The notes: a model not told the origin generated them from the sequence alone. Counted from the first letter of the stretch, positions 1 through 9,139 are shown. The stretch: DNA of 27,666 nt from Mucilaginibacter saanensis (GCF_014200575.1 NZ_JACHBZ010000033.1:1-27666); one strand, 5' to 3'. Translations and numbers: made by a program.

Positions 1-273
1 GATCACCTTGCTGAAAAAATAAGCATTGATAAACTGGCCCGTGAATCTTGTATGAGCCGTTCCGCATTTTTTCAGGCATTTAAAGCACAATTGGGTATAA
101 CACCGCTGGAATATGTTCAGCAAGAAAGAATACAAAAAGCCAAACACATACTTGCAGATACGAAAGTTAGCATTACCGATGTATGCTATGAAACCGGTTT
201 TAATAACCTCAATTATTTCATTAAACTATTTAAACGACTAGAAGGGGTTACGCCAACCGCATATCGGAAATAA
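1..273 (+). CDS. AraC-family regulator, C-terminal DNA-binding domain (5' end outside window)
   Basis: The frame is open from base 1 and ends at a TAA, giving 90 residues. They cover the double helix-turn-helix domain of AraC/XylS regulators: the first helix-turn-helix ends in the SRSAFFQAFKAQLG stretch, and the second contains the family signature with ITDVCYETGFNNLNYFIKLFKR, followed by the usual GVTPTAYR ending. The protein would bind promoter DNA in the cytoplasm; its ligand-binding or receiver part lies upstream of the window, so the signal is unknown. An internal ATG at 52 is not the start, because homology continues upstream of it. The domain looks intact, unlike the gene relics that follow it. 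Confidence 0.9.
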   Translation, partial: DHLAEKISIDKLARESCMSRSAFFQAFKAQLGITPLEYVQQERIQKAKHILADTKVSITDVCYETGFNNLNYFIKLFKRLEGVTPTAYRK

Positions 274-303
274 GTTGGGTTAAGACAATATATCATCACA
301 AGT

Positions 304-640
304 ATGAATCAAATAGAATCTAAGACAATCGCATACATAACGGACATCCATTGGGGCAGCAATTGCAAATGGAAAATGAACTCAGAAATGGTAAAATGAG
401 CGACATCAATAGTCCTGATGAGCATAAAGAAAATTCCATATCGATTCTTGATGACATTAAAAAAAGGCATCAAGGAAGTTGTTTTTGGCGGTGATATTGG
501 AACTAAAGATGCAAACGCATGGTTTTTCAACACGGTTAAAACGTACCGATTTATACTATTAATAGTGGTATATCTGGATAAAACACATGAAAATGCCCCT
601 TCCGGCCAACTCAAAAAGGTCCCTTTTGCCAGATGAAAGT
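304..640 (+). pseudogene. metallophosphoesterase-like relic
   Basis: Protein-like text is spread over at least two frames. The start reads MNQIESKTIAYITDIHWG, resembling the first metal-binding motif (D-x-H) of calcineurin-type phosphoesterases. After a shift comes a segment around MENELRNGKMSDINSPDEHK, then after another shift IKEVVFGGDIGTKDANAWFF, resembling the second motif (G-D). A degraded segment near 560-590 sits where the G-N-H-D motif would be expected. If the reading is right, the ancestral protein was a cytosolic metal-dependent phosphatase. No single open frame remains, so it cannot be functional. The family call rests on two short motifs and is moderate. The DUF5686 relic begins directly downstream. 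Confidence 0.45.
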
Positions 641-659
641 GCGCTAACATCTTTTTTTT

Positions 660-1534
660 CATACCGGAAAAACTGATTACTGGGTTTATAATAAATATTT
701 TCACAGTAGCTTATGTAAAAGATTTTGAAAATCACTTTTCGTATAACATAGCACTCAAAAACTGAAACCAAAACCGGCCGGAACATTGGTATACCGGCTT
801 AATGATCCTGACAACAGTATCATTCATGACCTGACGACCAGTGAGGTTGATTTGGGGTTGAGATTTGCACCACACGAGAAAATTATACAGGGTACACAGG
901 AACGACATACCATTTATAGTAAAATACCCTATTTTTAATCTACAGATTAATCATGGTTTTAAAGGCGTGTTTAACGGCTCGTATTCTTATACCAATATTG
1001 GTTTTAATATTTTTAAACGCTTCTATTTATCACAGCTGGGGTATTCAGACATAACAATCTTGGGCAATATGTTAGCCGGAAAAGTTCCTTTTCAGTTGCT
1101 GAATATTAGTCCGGCCAATCAATCCCTTGCCTATGCCCCCGATGCCTATAATAAGATGAACTACCTGGAATTTGTAAGCGATCATTACGTAGGGTTTAAC
1201 ATGACTCAAAGTTTTAATGTTTTTTTTTGAATAAGATCCCGCTGATTGAACACCTTAAATGGCGAGAGTATCTGTCTTTCAAAATGTTATACGGTGGTTT
1301 GCGTAATGAAAAAACAACCCGCTTTATGCTCCCAATCTATATCAGATCTCTATGGGTTCAAACGGAGGCACCGGCACCTATGCCCTAGGCAAAACACCAT
1401 ACGTGGAGGCCGGAGCTGGCATAGGGAATATTTTTAAGGTATTCCGTTTTGATGTGATCCGGAGATTTAATTATCTCGATCACCCGAGTGTTTCTCAATA
1501 CGGTATTAAATTCAGTTTCAGTCTCGATTTTTGA
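660..1534 (+). pseudogene. DUF5686-type outer-membrane protein, multiply frameshifted C-terminal relic
   Basis: Pieces of one protein appear in order but in changing frames: 690-760 (VKDFENHFSYNIA), 762-900 (LKPKPAGTLVYRLN, then SEVDLGLRFAPHEK), 915-1228 (YPIFNLQINHGFKG, FKRFYLSQLGY, LEFVSDHYVGFN), 1227-1350 (NKIPLIEHLKWRE, MLYGGLRNE) and 1352-1534 (TYALGKTPYVEAGAGIGNIF, RFNYLDHPSVSQYG, ending FSFSLDF). These are hallmarks of the DUF5686 family, large barrel proteins of Bacteroidota with a carboxypeptidase-like N-terminal domain; the terminal Phe fits an outer-membrane strand. At least four frame changes are needed, one at a T9 tract (1220-1228). The N-terminal two thirds of a usual DUF5686 protein is absent, so the relic is also truncated. 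It converges with the channel gene downstream. Confidence 0.8.
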
Positions 1535-1658
1535 TCGTATCGATGGAATAACTTTTCTTATAAGGTTCCATTTATATAAACCAATAGGAAGTTTATAACT
1601 GTGAAGCAAAACTGAGTAATATATCGATGCCAGTAAAGCCCTATTTTAAGCTGTGATT

Positions 1659-4169
1659 TTATTTACCCGGATCGGGATGATCATCAGAACCGGGCGCGTT
1701 AATATTAGCAGGAGGGTGAATCCCGCTTTCGGGAAATAATACCTGTAACTGTCCTTGTGGAATCTCTATCTTTTCTTGTTCAAATGCCACATATATGGCA
1801 CGCATGACACTGCTTTTTAACGTTAGCCACTTGGAAATATCCGCGGTCCAAAACAAAGCCCGAAATTCTATTGCTGTATCACTAAAATTATATAGAAAAA
1901 CAGAAGCGGCAGGCGTTTTCATGATATCAACATGGTTCTGAACGATTCCATTTAGAATGTTTTCTACCTTTTCTACATCAGTGCCGTAAGCCACACGAAT
2001 AAGGAGCTCCACCCGGCGGTGATTATTGGTTAAGGTCCAGTTTACGACATGCTGAGATATCAGATCTCCATTGGGTATGATCAGCTCTGATCCATCACCA
2101 CATTCTATTTTACTTGATCTGATCCCTATCTCTTTGATAGTGCCTGATTTTCCGCTTACTTCAATGATATCACCCACTTGAACCGGTTTTTCAAAAGCCA
2201 ATATCACGCCAGAGACAAGATTATTAACAATATTCTGTAAGCCGAATCCAATACCGACACCCAAAGCTCCTATAACAATGGTTACCCTGTCCATAGGAAT
2301 TCCTGCAGCCGTTATGGCCACAAAAAAACCAACCACGAATATGGTTAACCTGATGAGTAGTATAGATGACCGGGTTTTCTTTGCCTGAGGTGTAAGTTTG
2401 GTTTGCTGCCCGGCAAAATCATAAAAATAGCTAATCACACGTGCAACAAGACCGGAAGTCCAGATCACAATGATGAAAACCAACACGCTCCTGAAAGTGA
2501 AAGCAGTGCTGCTGATCTTATAAGGGTGGTTCAGAAAATCATTGCCCTGATCATATAAATAATCATCGATGGTGAGGTTCTTGGCTAACGCGACCAACCA
2601 TAATATCGCGGTAATTTTAACCAGGAATCCCTTGGATTTCTTTTGAAGTGTCTTAAAATCAAGGTAAGAGGTTATAGGATGCTGATCCGGGTTTTTATTA
2701 ACTTCCAACTGTAAAAACAAACTTTCCATTAATATCTGCACTAGTAAATAAAACCCTGCGGCCAGGCAGATATTTAAAGTTGCGCTAATCTCCACTATTT
2801 TGGCCAAACTGAATCTTCCCGTTAGGTTTAGCAACATGGAAACAAAGTTTAATACAATATATATCTTTAATATCAGCGATAGGTGCATTGGGTATGTATC
2901 CGGGGATATTTTAATTTGCCGTAATAATTTAATGGACTGGTAAATTATCAGACCGGATACCAAGAGCAATATGATTCTGTCTTCATAAGCGATTGTCACC
3001 AGTAAACTACTCAGGCAAAAGATAATTGCCGCAATAAACAATATTCTCCAAAATTTGAATAAAGGTATAGGCGAGTTTTCTTTTATCAGGATACCCATAC
3101 TCCCCATCATGATCAGCAGCATCGTATGCGCGAATACTTGCATTGGATGATCATAAAAATATGGTGACAGTATACTAATAACCATCAATGTGGATAAATA
3201 AGGATGCTTAGCTATGTAAGGTATCTGATCAAAAATGACGTTATGCTCTTCATGGTCACGTATCACCTTTCGTCTGCAATGATATATCCAGGCAAAAAAA
3301 ACAATTAATGTTAACAAGCTGGCCAAGTGCCCTCCCCAATTTGATTTACTCGTTAAAAAATAGCTGTATAACAGCGCATTCAAACGTACGGTTTTAACAA
3401 GTGTTGAGTCTAACCTGTCTAATGCGTGTGCCTTTTTCCTATCCCAGATAAAGCCATATTCATTAGTCACCGATTTTAAAGTAAATTCATGTACCTTCAG
3501 ATCTATCCTATCATCCAGATCTATCAATAAAATAGACAAAGCAGAAATCCTGTTTTCCAAAACACCAATCCTGATGATTGATTTTTGGACACTATTATCC
3601 AAGTCGTTCCATTTCCGTTCCAACGATTGAACTTCAATAAAGCACCTTTCCCGTAAACCGCTGTCAGCAGGAATAGTGCGCAAGCCCGTGTCTGATTTAA
3701 AATCTGACACTTTCGTATGAATGTCATCTAACTCGTTGTTATAAACGGTCACTTGATCCTCCCATTGGCTCATCTGATCTTTCAGATGATCAATCATACC
3801 ACGAATAGTAACCAGGTTGCCTAATGTAGTCGATTTATTGATGGTATTACGCATTAACGCCATTCGCTTTTCTAAAGGTGGCAGGTGCTGACTTATCTCC
3901 AACGTGTCGAATCCGCGGGAGAGATCATTGTTGGTTTCGACGTAAGAGGTCGTATAATCCTCAATTTTAGCTAACAGATTGTTGATGGAGCTATTGGAGT
4001 GCTTGAAGGAACGGATAACAGAGTCTCTGTGTAATACCCTTTCCCGTAATGAGTCCCTCAGTGACCTATGGTGCTTTTTGTTTTTAACCTGTGCAAAACT
4101 ATCCAGGTTTACCCCTGAAATAGTTAATGCAATCAAAATGATACAGCAGATCTTAAAAATATTTCGCAT
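1659..4169 (-). CDS. large MscS-type mechanosensitive ion channel
   Basis: This 836-aa protein starts with a signal peptide (residues 1-27, ending near SFAQ). A coiled-coil-rich periplasmic region follows (about 30-265), then some ten membrane helices (280-620). The conserved MscS module comes last: pore helix around 628-655 with Gly/Ala-rich GALGVGIGFGLQNIVNNLVS, the beta domain with FEKPVQVGDIIEV at 659-671, and an alpha/beta vestibule to about 810. It is far longer than E. coli MscS (286 aa) and resembles the MscK/YbiO layout. Such channels open on membrane tension to release solutes during osmotic downshock. ATG is chosen because it begins the signal peptide. The frame is fully intact beside decayed genes, which suggests selection. 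A long inverted repeat lies 53 bp upstream of the start. The 58-residue tail ends in a Pro/Asp-rich stretch. Confidence 0.93.
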   Translation of the reverse strand: MRNIFKICCIILIALTISGVNLDSFAQVKNKKHHRSLRDSLRERVLHRDSVIRSFKHSNSSINNLLAKIEDYTTSYVETNNDLSRGFDTLEISQHLPPLEKRMALMRNTINKSTTLGNLVTIRGMIDHLKDQMSQWEDQVTVYNNELDDIHTKVSDFKSDTGLRTIPADSGLRERCFIEVQSLERKWNDLDNSVQKSIIRIGVLENRISALSILLIDLDDRIDLKVHEFTLKSVTNEYGFIWDRKKAHALDRLDSTLVKTVRLNALLYSYFLTSKSNWGGHLASLLTLIVFFAWIYHCRRKVIRDHEEHNVIFDQIPYIAKHPYLSTLMVISILSPYFYDHPMQVFAHTMLLIMMGSMGILIKENSPIPLFKFWRILFIAAIIFCLSSLLVTIAYEDRIILLLVSGLIIYQSIKLLRQIKISPDTYPMHLSLILKIYIVLNFVSMLLNLTGRFSLAKIVEISATLNICLAAGFYLLVQILMESLFLQLEVNKNPDQHPITSYLDFKTLQKKSKGFLVKITAILWLVALAKNLTIDDYLYDQGNDFLNHPYKISSTAFTFRSVLVFIIVIWTSGLVARVISYFYDFAGQQTKLTPQAKKTRSSILLIRLTIFVVGFFVAITAAGIPMDRVTIVIGALGVGIGFGLQNIVNNLVSGVILAFEKPVQVGDIIEVSGKSGTIKEIGIRSSKIECGDGSELIIPNGDLISQHVVNWTLTNNHRRVELLIRVAYGTDVEKVENILNGIVQNHVDIMKTPAASVFLYNFSDTAIEFRALFWTADISKWLTLKSSVMRAIYVAFEQEKIEIPQGQLQVLFPESGIHPPANINAPGSDDHPDPGK

Positions 4170-4221
4170 AGCTGATTTCTCTGGTTAGCTTTTCTATGGT
4201 TTAAACAAACGCATTTAAAGT

Positions 4222-4277
4222 CTATTTCATACGGTGCAACCAATTAGAACTCTAGTTGGTTGCACCGTATGAAATAG
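4222..4277. repeat. perfect 22-bp inverted repeat between divergent genes
   Basis: The arms 4222-4243 and 4256-4277 are exact reverse complements, beginning CTATTTCATACGGTGCAACC. The 12-base centre pairs further except for one mismatch, so the whole 56 bp is nearly palindromic with a 2-base turn. It lies 53 bp upstream of the channel start (minus strand) and about 250 bp upstream of the TonB receptor start (plus strand). That is the promoter side of both genes, so a normal transcription terminator is unlikely. It has no T tract on either side. It may be an operator, a cruciform, or a miniature mobile element. Confidence 0.85.
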
Positions 4278-4525
4278 GTCTCTGTAAAGATAATCAATAG
4301 TTTTAATGTGTTTATGGTAACACTTCACTAGTCCAAAGAGAAATCATAATCAATGCAAGGTAATGCGCCCCGACTATTAAATTAAAGTTACCCAACAACG
4401 TAATCGGCTCCCTAAATAACACTACTATTAACACTTCATTATCAATAGGTTAAGTCATTAAATTTGGATGATTTATTCAATATTCCTCCAGATTTCACCA
4501 GGTGCTTTGTGGCAAAAATATCCTA
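4278..4525. other. divergent intergenic region
   Basis: This AT-rich stretch holds no credible reading frame. A TAAATTTG at 4459-4466 matches the Bacteroidota -7 box pattern (TAnnTTTG) and could drive the receptor gene, but no clear -33 TTG box sits at the right distance, so it is only a weak promoter candidate. Confidence 0.4.
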
Positions 4526-6992
4526 ATGATGAATAGATTTTACCTGATTGCTGTTTTTCTTTTTATCTCCTCCGTAGCTGCGGCCCAAAATGCGGCTTTG
4601 AAGGGACAAATAACTGATGAAACCACTAAAGAACCTTTAAGCGGTGCATACGTGCATTTTGATAGCATTAAAGGGGGATCAATAACCGATGCCTTCGGAC
4701 ATTATTAGATCAGCGGGATATTGCCCGGATCCTATAAAATAAAAGTAAAATATATAGGTTACAAAGAATATGAGCAACATATTGACCTTCCTGCAGAAAA
4801 AACGGTCACTTTAAATATGGCGCTTACCGAAAAAACAGAATCGCTAAAAGCCGTAAGTGTTTATGCAAAGACTAATGCGGAATCTGAATCCTCATCCCGC
4901 TGGTCAGAAAAAAATGCGAATAATCTGTTAAATGTACTCTCGGCACAGGCCATGCAAAGATCGCCGGATATTAATGCGGCAAATGCCATTCAGCGCATTT
5001 CGGCAGTAACTATCCAGCGGAACAGCGGTTCTGATGAAGCTTACGCCATTATCCGTGGATTGGAGCCCCGCTATAATAATACCTTAATTAATGGTGTTAA
5101 AGTTACCAGCCCAGATCCAGTTTCCAGATTTATATCATTAAGTATTGTTCCTTCCGACCTGCTAGACCGGGTAGAAGTAGGTAAAACCCTGACTCCTGAA
5201 ATGGAAGGTGATGCTATTGGCGGTACCGTAAACCGGGTATTTAAGGACGCCCTGGAATATGAGTATTTTAAAGCCAATGCTTCTGTTGGATACAGCGCCT
5301 TGTTTTTTAACCGCAAGTTTGATGATTTTGTTCACGGAGCCGTTATAAAAAGTCCAACTAAAAGATTCGGGCCGGGATATATAGCCCCACCAGGATATTT
5401 TACCTGTCCTAATCTTGATTTTACCAAAAAAAATGCACCCGTAACTTCGTTATTAGGTTTTACTTACGGCCGCCGGTTTTTAAAGAATAAATTAGGGTTT
5501 ATTATTGCCGATAGCTACCAGAACCAGTTTTATGGTACCAATTCGCAATTTAATATTGCCCAGATAGATACCAAATCAGGTAACTTTAAACCAATTATAT
5601 CTGATGTTGCCAACAGAGCATATTCAACACAACAGCTAAACAATGGCTTGTCTACCCATTTAGATTATAAGTTTGATGATAAAAATAAGATCAGTATTGA
5701 TAATGTTTTTCTTTACACCCATATAGCGCAAACCCGCTTAAGTATTGATACCTCTATACTGGGTGGCATGGCGGTCGAATAGGCCCGGGTACAGGCACTG
5801 TATTTAATGACAACCGTTCCTACATTCAAAACCAGTATGTGGAGAATCTTAAAGTAAGCGGTAAACATGTACTTGCCAATCATTTTCTTTTTGACTGGGC
5901 AGGGGTTTATTCCAATGCTACTCAAAAAGCACTAGACCGGGCCGATATTTCTATCAATCATTTGATAAACCCTGATTTTACAAGTACTCCTGATTTTTTT
6001 GATAATATATCCAGGATATGGCAAAAAAGTGGGAATAAAGACCTTAGCGCTCTTGCTAATCTGGGATATAAAACCGGTTTTGGAGCAAATAATTCCATTG
6101 AACTAAAAATTGGTGGTTTGTACAGGCACAGCTCCCGTTATAATATTCAAAATGAGTATCAATTAAGACCATCTGCTGCTTCAAACGGCGTAAAAAGCCC
6201 CTTTACTGATATTTATGCAGCCGATTGGATAGTGTATAATGTTACCGGGAGCACCGCAAGTGATAAGGTTAACTATACGGCTTATGAAAATGTTACAGCG
6301 GGATACGGAGAGTTTAAACTTACCCTTGATAAGCTGGATGTAATTGGTGGTATACGTGTGGAAGGAACCGAACAGGGTTACGATACTCACCCGGTGGTGT
6401 TAGATATTAAGAGCATTGCAAAAAAAACTTATACTGATGTTTTACCCAGCTTAAACATCAGGTATAAATTAAGTGAAAACTCAAACCTGCGTGCATCTTA
6501 TTTTAAATCAATTGCCCGCCCGGCTTTATATGAATTGGTACCTACCCAAACCTTTGGCGAAAGTACAGATGTTACAGGTAACCCGTATGTACTTCATACA
6601 GAGGCCGACAATTATGATCTGCGTTATGAACTATACCCGGGGAAGGAAGAACAATTATTTATAGGTGGCTTTTACAAAAATGTTAAAAATCCAATCGAGT
6701 TTGCGTTAGATACAACCGCCTCATTAAGCGGGGGGCAGCTTAAAACCACTCCTCAAAACTTTGGAACAGCAAAAGTATATGGTGCCGAAGCAGTATATAG
6801 CAGGTACTTTGTCAATATTGGTGTATCAGCTAATTATACGTATACCTATTCAAATATAAAATCCACTAAAGTTTATACCTCAACAGATGCTAATGGAGTA
6901 TCAACATCAGTCCCTAAATTACAAAGCAGGTCATTACAGGGCCAAACTGGGGATGTGCTTAATCTATCTTTGCTGTACAAGAATGATAAGCA
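4526..6992 (+). pseudogene. TonB-dependent receptor with CarboxypepD_reg-like N-terminus, disrupted
   Basis: The ATG at 4526 begins a signal peptide (MNRFYLIAVFLFISSVAAAQ). A carboxypeptidase-regulatory-like beta domain follows (LKGQITDETTKEPLSGAYVHF), then the plug (MQRSPDINAANAIQRISAV, YAIIRGLEPRYNNTLINGV, VEVGKTLTPEMEGDAIGGTV) and barrel strands. The plug motifs match outer-membrane receptors of the large TonB-family class in Bacteroidota; the substrate cannot be inferred. Three lesions are visible: an in-frame TAG at 4706-4708 after FGHY; a frame change near 5765, where frame 2 stops at 5780 but frame 1 continues with GPGTGTVFNDNRSYIQNQYV; and loss of the last barrel strands, whose place is taken by transposase-derived sequence from about 6991. 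No SusD partner is present. The protein cannot be made as a normal receptor. Confidence 0.88.
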
Positions 6993-7215
6993 AACTCATC
7001 GAAGTAAAACGCTGATCAGAAGTTATTTGATTGAAAGCGCCTGGGTATCTGTGAGAAGAGATCCAACTATGCAAAACTATTACAGGACCCATGTGGGAAA
7101 ACAACCAAATAAGATAATCGTTAAAGTAGCCCATAAATGATTACGAAGAATATGGCATGTAGTTAAATCAGGGGATGGTTATAAAACCGGACATAGCGAG
7201 AGCAATAAAGAACCG
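6991..7215 (+). mobile_element. IS110-type transposase C-terminal remnant fused to the receptor
   Basis: In the same frame as the receptor barrel, the sequence changes after YKNDKQT to HRSKTLIRSYLIESAWVSVR and RRDPTMQNYYRTHVGKQPNK, then IIVKVAHK. After a TGA at 7138-7140 the same frame continues LRRIWHVVKSGDGYKTG. This matches my recollection of the end of IS110/IS116/IS902-family transposases: LIE-(A/S)-(A/S)W, a DP pair, a K-rich loop, a VA-K-L-L helix, then a (R/W)-V-L-K-G-Y tail. Only about 75 residues remain, with no catalytic half and no recognisable element ends, so it is an inactive scar. Its insertion or a later deletion removed the end of the receptor gene. Confidence 0.62.
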
Positions 7216-7231
7216 GATAACACAGCGCCTA

Positions 7232-7279
7232 CGTGTTAGTATATGGAAAACTCTTCGAGTTTACACACGTACTAACACG
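7232..7279. terminator. hairpin downstream of the receptor/transposase scar
   Basis: Outer arms CGTGTTAGTA (7232-7241) and TACTAACACG (7270-7279) are exact reverse complements. An inner stem AAACTC (7248-7253) / GAGTTT (7257-7262) closes on a 3-base loop. It lies after the last coding remnant, so it could be a terminator, but there is no T tract. An element-end hairpin is the alternative. Confidence 0.4.
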
Positions 7280-7560
7280 ACAAACAATAATAACAAGAGG
7301 CCCTTTTGTGTTCTAAAGAAAAAGAGGTGACTGCATTGTATACCCTGCAACTAATTAGTTTGCAACGTCAAGTAGGCAACACCTTTTATACAAACCCATA
7401 ATTAATGCTGGTGGCTTCTTTTGAATGATCGCAAATAGGAGGATGAGAAACACGGGGTGATCTTTAAAGAAATGGCAGTTAAACTGCCAGTGAAATGGTA
7501 TTGTCTTTTTCGTAGACTTTTGAGGGATGAAATATAAATAATGCTTTAAATTAAAAAAAA
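7280..7560. other. intergenic, no gene recognised
   Basis: I see no convincing gene on either strand here. The minus-strand frame at 7355-7564 has unusual composition and no family features. The stretch marks the border between host-like AT-rich DNA and the GC-richer mobile island. Confidence 0.5.
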
Positions 7561-7626
7561 TCACAAAAAGCTTTTCATAAGGGCGGGTATATAAACCCGG
7601 GCGATGCCGGGGCCCTTGACAGCTTT

Positions 7627-7806
7627 ATGGAAAAGTTTGCGTTAACCCTTCAGTCCCCAGATAGCATTAAGGATTACCTGGCTGAAAACCACCTGATGCG
7701 CTATGAACAGGAAATATTAGCAGAAATTGCGGGTACAATAGAAAATCGGGATGCAAAGCAACTGGCCTGGTTCGCGGTTTTGGCGATAGTTTCAGACAGG
7801 TATTAA
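7627..7806 (+). CDS. small hypothetical protein, first of an overlapping pair
   Basis: A 59-aa frame begins at ATG 7627 (MEKFALTLQSPDSIKDYLAE) and ends YEQEILAEIAGTIENRDAKQ plus a hydrophobic WFAVLAIVSDRY. Its TAA shares one base with the ATG of the next gene (TAATG), a coupling typical of operon genes. The frame stays open upstream to 7555, with plausible coding sequence (HKGGYINPGDAGALDSF), so the 5' end may be longer or the gene may be a 3' fragment joined to unrelated DNA. I do not recognise the family. It belongs to the mobile island by position and base composition. Confidence 0.55.
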   Translation: MEKFALTLQSPDSIKDYLAENHLMRYEQEILAEIAGTIENRDAKQLAWFAVLAIVSDRY

Positions 7807-8204
7807 TGAATGTAAACGAGCATCGCAGGGCAATGGAGTTTGGCTTTACTGAAATAGCCTTTAACAAGTATGGGTGGTTTGCCGTACCCAAATTCCTGGA
7901 CTTCGAAAAAATTAAACTGGAACAAAGCAGTATCCGCATCAGGCGTGGACCTAACGGAGTTTGGGCTTATGCTTTGAACTGCAATTACGGTACCGCCGGA
8001 AGCAGCGGACCGTTAGGTGTTTTTTGTAAAAAATATGCTAACCGGGATGTGGCTTTAACCGCCGCGCTGGCAGAAATGAAAGGGGAAATGACAAAGTATT
8101 TAGGTAATTCTGACACCACGAATTACAAACAGGATGTGTTGCAGAAGACAATAAGAGCGATAGTTTCTCATGAAGTCAGCCTGGTTCAGCTAACCTTGTT
8201 TTAA
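7806..8204 (+). CDS. hypothetical protein of the mobile island
   Basis: This 132-aa protein starts MNVNEHRRAMEFGFTEIAFN, overlapping the upstream stop by one base. It has no signal peptide or membrane helix. The central part (SIRIRRGPNGVWAYALNCNY, then GTAGSSGPLGVFCKKYANRD) looks like a compact soluble alpha/beta fold. The C-terminus is helical (AALAEMKGEMTKYL). I recall similar small proteins in Bacteroidota conjugative elements but cannot name a family or function. Codon use matches the GC-rich mob genes rather than the host genes. Confidence 0.72.
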   Translation: MNVNEHRRAMEFGFTEIAFNKYGWFAVPKFLDFEKIKLEQSSIRIRRGPNGVWAYALNCNYGTAGSSGPLGVFCKKYANRDVALTAALAEMKGEMTKYLGNSDTTNYKQDVLQKTIRAIVSHEVSLVQLTLF

Positions 8205-8289
8205 CGATAGGACCATAAACTCTTTTAGGTCGTCACCGGCCTTGCTTTTTCTTTTTCATCGGTAATAGGCTTCAAATGCAGGATAAGCC

Positions 8290-8450
8290 GGTTCACCTGC
8301 ATTTTACGCGCGCTGCGCACCTCATTTCGGTTCACCCGCTTATTCTGCCGCTGAAAAAGCCGCGTGTTTGGGGAGATCTCCGCTTCGCGCCGGGACGCTA
8401 CCCGGCTATGCCGGAACGCATCCTTTGCGATCCCGCCAAACACCTGGCAC
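8290..8450. repeat. GC-rich structured segment with GTGTTTGG/CCAAACAC arms
   Basis: The segment is strikingly GC-rich against its neighbours. Arms GTGTTTGG (8364-8371) and CCAAACAC (8436-8443) are exact reverse complements and enclose several smaller palindromic patches (GGAGATCTCC at 8371-8380; CCGGGACGCTACCCGG near 8391-8405; CCGGCTATGCCGG at 8402-8414). Both strands show short open frames here, but each looks like a by-product of the composition. Similar GTGTTTGG-bounded segments are, by my recollection, common between genes of Bacteroidota conjugative elements. It may be a structured RNA or a DNA-processing site; the role is unknown. Confidence 0.5.
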
Positions 8451-8481
8451 TTGCAGGTTTTGCTTCCGTATACTTGTGGGA

Positions 8482-9130
8482 TTAATTCAACAGCTTTTTT
8501 GAATTAAGATTTAAAATTTCAGTGATCCTGTTTTTAATTTTAAAGCGGTCATTCTTGGTTTGTTGAATGCAGCTCTGCAATATTTTATTTACCCGGTCTA
8601 TCGGGTCTGTAATTCCATCAGGAGAGTAGCCAACGGCCATTTTCTCTTTAAGGTATGCTTATGCATTTTAGCGCTTGCGTTAACTCAGTCGCTTTTTCTA
8701 CTCCTGAAAAGCCGAAAAAAATATCAGCCGATGTGATCGTAATATTGTTCTCAGCGATCTTAGCTAATAGTTGCTGTAAGTTCTCTTCTGTTTATTGCAT
8801 TATATTCCAGGCAGCGGGGTATCGTAGTTCCGGATTTTTTCATAATTATTCAGTAACGTTTCAAAGCGTAGGCGTTAAGACGGTAATAGTTTTCTTCTAC
8901 TGCAATGATTTTGTCTCTTGTAAACTTATACTGGTAATCTTTTTAACCGAGGGCTTCCAATAAATTAGCTAAAATATTGTTGTTGCTCCAATGAGAACAG
9001 CAAACCGGAGGATAATGATGCTTCAACACCGGTAATATATTTATTTGTCGCTGCCTGTTTCTATTCGATACCAATTTGATGTAATAAAACGGCCTGCCGG
9101 TTCGGGCAGACCGCAGCATTGACTTCATCA
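8482..9130 (-). pseudogene. decayed island gene of unknown family
   Basis: On the minus strand, protein-like text runs in order through several frames: KQFIDEVNAAVCPNRQAVLL (from about 9130), KQAATNKYITGVEASLSSGL, then RDKIIAVEENYYRLNAYALK near 8900, NNYEKIRNYDTPLPG, ENLQQLLAKIAENNITITSA with DIFFGFSGVEKATELTQ (8660-8790), and finally NRITEILNLNSKKLLN, ending at a TAA at 8482-8484. At least five stops or frame changes break it. The C-terminal half looks helical and soluble. I do not recognise the family. It lies just downstream of the 94-aa gene on the same strand, so the two probably formed an operon. Confidence 0.55.
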
Positions 9131-9139
9131 ATGAATTGC

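Noticed and set aside
309..786. Minus-strand frames of 131 and 75 aa
   Set aside because: They lie opposite the phosphoesterase and DUF5686 relics, whose plus-strand text is recognisable; the minus-strand products have no family features.
7355..7564. 69-aa minus-strand frame
   Set aside because: The product is compositionally odd, lacks a start context and has no relation to neighbouring genes.
8225..8485. Two opposed frames of about 70 aa
   Set aside because: Both come from the GC-rich palindromic segment, and neither product has a protein-like composition or recognisable motif.
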